6,905 nucleotides of DNA from an uncultured Oscillospiraceae bacterium (GTDB lineage Bacteria > Bacillota > Clostridia > Oscillospirales > Acutalibacteraceae), in the NCBI GenBank assembly GCA_900555705.1, contig USLV01000064.1, positions 1-6,905 of the forward strand. The letters are read 5' to 3'. A program made the position numbers and the translations under genes. Positions 6,330 to 6,905 of this stretch are shown here, piece after piece. A model generated the notes under the pieces. That model ran no database searches. It saw only the letters and a list, made by a program, of their open reading frames with translations, and was not told the origin of the DNA. How positions within the stretch are numbered: the stretch's first letter is position 1; every line of letters begins with the position of its first letter.

Positions 6330-6905
6330 TTACTTCTCTTCCTCCGTCGTCAATTCCTGATATTTCCGCAGCAGATAGTCCGCCGCGCGCCGGGCCCCCT
6401 CGCCCTCATGCTCCCAGGTTTCCGCGCGGACCTCCCGGCGTCCGTCGGCATATTTCGGATCGGTCAGGCAGGCTTCGATCATCTCCTCCAGCGCGTTCAG
6501 GTTATCGGGGGTCAGCTTCTGCCCGATACGCGGGAGAGCGGTGAAGGTCCAGTAGGGCGTCTCGAGCCACCACGCATCGTAGGGGCTCTTGTCAAACGCC
6601 GTGTCCGCGTAAATGACCGGTTTATCGTACACCAGCGAGAAATCGAAGATGACGCCGGAAAAGTCCGAGATCAGGATATCCGCCCGCCGGAGCACCTCGA
6701 AATTGTCGTTGTCGCGGTTCCATTCCAGCCGCTCCGACGCCGGATAATCCCGCATGAGGCGGTCCATCAGCTCTTTTTCCGCGGTGAAGGACTGCGGGTG
6801 CGGACGGACGATCACATGACAGCCGGTTTTCAGCAGCACATCCAGAATCCGGCCGCCATATTTCTGGAAAATCGCGCTCTCGCCCCAGGAAGGCGCCAGC
6901 AGAAC
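6330..6905 (-). CDS. CDP-glycerol glycerophosphotransferase family protein (TagF/TagB type), 5' part outside window
   Basis: The last 191 residues of a protein whose start lies beyond the right edge. They match the C-terminal catalytic domain of the TagB/TagF group, membrane-associated cytoplasmic enzymes that add glycerol phosphate from CDP-glycerol to teichoic-acid chains. Recognisable elements in order are VLLAPSWGES (1-10 of the visible part), the strand-loop HVIVRPHPQSF, in which His and Pro belong to the family's conserved active-site region, and ADILISDFSGVIFDFSLVYDKPVIY, the donor-binding block. The tail is charged (LLRKYQELTTEEEK). The frame is open to the window edge, so the 5' truncation comes from the window and not from decay. 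Its TAA stop (6330-6332) is one base from the ATG of the fusion gene, so the two are almost certainly one transcript. Whether it primes, polymerises or adds a single unit cannot be told from this fragment. Confidence 0.92.
   Translation of the reverse strand, partial: VLLAPSWGESAIFQKYGGRILDVLLKTGCHVIVRPHPQSFTAEKELMDRLMRDYPASERLEWNRDNDNFEVLRRADILISDFSGVIFDFSLVYDKPVIYADTAFDKSPYDAWWLETPYWTFTALPRIGQKLTPDNLNALEEMIEACLTDPKYADGRREVRAETWEHEGEGARRAADYLLRKYQELTTEEEK

Noticed and set aside
3635..6544. A 969-codon open frame on the plus strand opposite the fusion gene and the glycerophosphotransferase gene.
   Set aside because: Its translation is rich in His, Arg, Gln and Asp with no recognisable domain or plausible membrane segments, the usual result of reading a GC-rich gene on its opposite strand. 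The minus strand carries clear conserved proteins throughout.
1..6905. CRISPR arrays, tRNA or rRNA genes, riboswitches and tandem repeats.
   Set aside because: None seen on reading the window; nearly all of it is coding, and the one intergenic stretch over 100 bases is explained by the terminator and promoter.

Overview
The window looks like the end of a metagenome or draft-genome contig from a GC-rich, low-abundance-type Firmicute, probably a gut-associated member of the Clostridia. The evidence is the gene set (a teichoic-acid-type CDP-glycerol glycerophosphotransferase plus a choline kinase, choline-phosphate cytidylyltransferase and choline-type transporter), the strong GGAGG ribosome binding sites, the very compact operon, and codons rich in third-position G or C. 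The exact taxon cannot be read from the sequence.

Layout: every real gene lies on the minus strand, so transcription runs from the right edge towards position 1. The order is: (1) the 3' part of a TagF/TagB-type glycerophosphotransferase (6905-6330); (2) a 919-residue membrane protein that joins a YidC/Oxa1-like domain, extra membrane helices and an alkaline-phosphatase-superfamily (sulfatase/LTA-synthase-like) domain (6328-3569); (3) licC-like cytidylyltransferase with a TTG start (3533-2655); (4) licA-like choline kinase (2662-1760), overlapping licC by 8 bases; (5) licB-like DMT-superfamily transporter (1743-790). A strong symmetric hairpin terminator (750-791) ends this unit. Behind it, a separate promoter (706-734) drives an aminoglycoside-nucleotidyltransferase-like gene (678-48), which is cut off at the contig end. 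Positions 1-47 are not biological: they are an Illumina Nextera P7-side adapter, including a legible i7 index.

How the genes fit together: LicB would import choline, LicA would phosphorylate it and LicC would activate it to CDP-choline, for decorating a surface glycopolymer. The glycerophosphotransferase would build a poly(glycerol phosphate)-type chain from CDP-glycerol. The fusion protein carries an extracytoplasmic-type phosphotransferase/hydrolase domain and may act on that polymer at the membrane surface. No LicD-type phosphocholine transferase is in the window, so the final transfer step is unassigned. The most unusual item is the YidC-phosphatase-superfamily fusion, whose YidC part has Asn where bona fide insertases have the conserved groove arginine. 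There is no stretch over 300 bases without a gene; the longest gap (679-789) holds the terminator and promoter.
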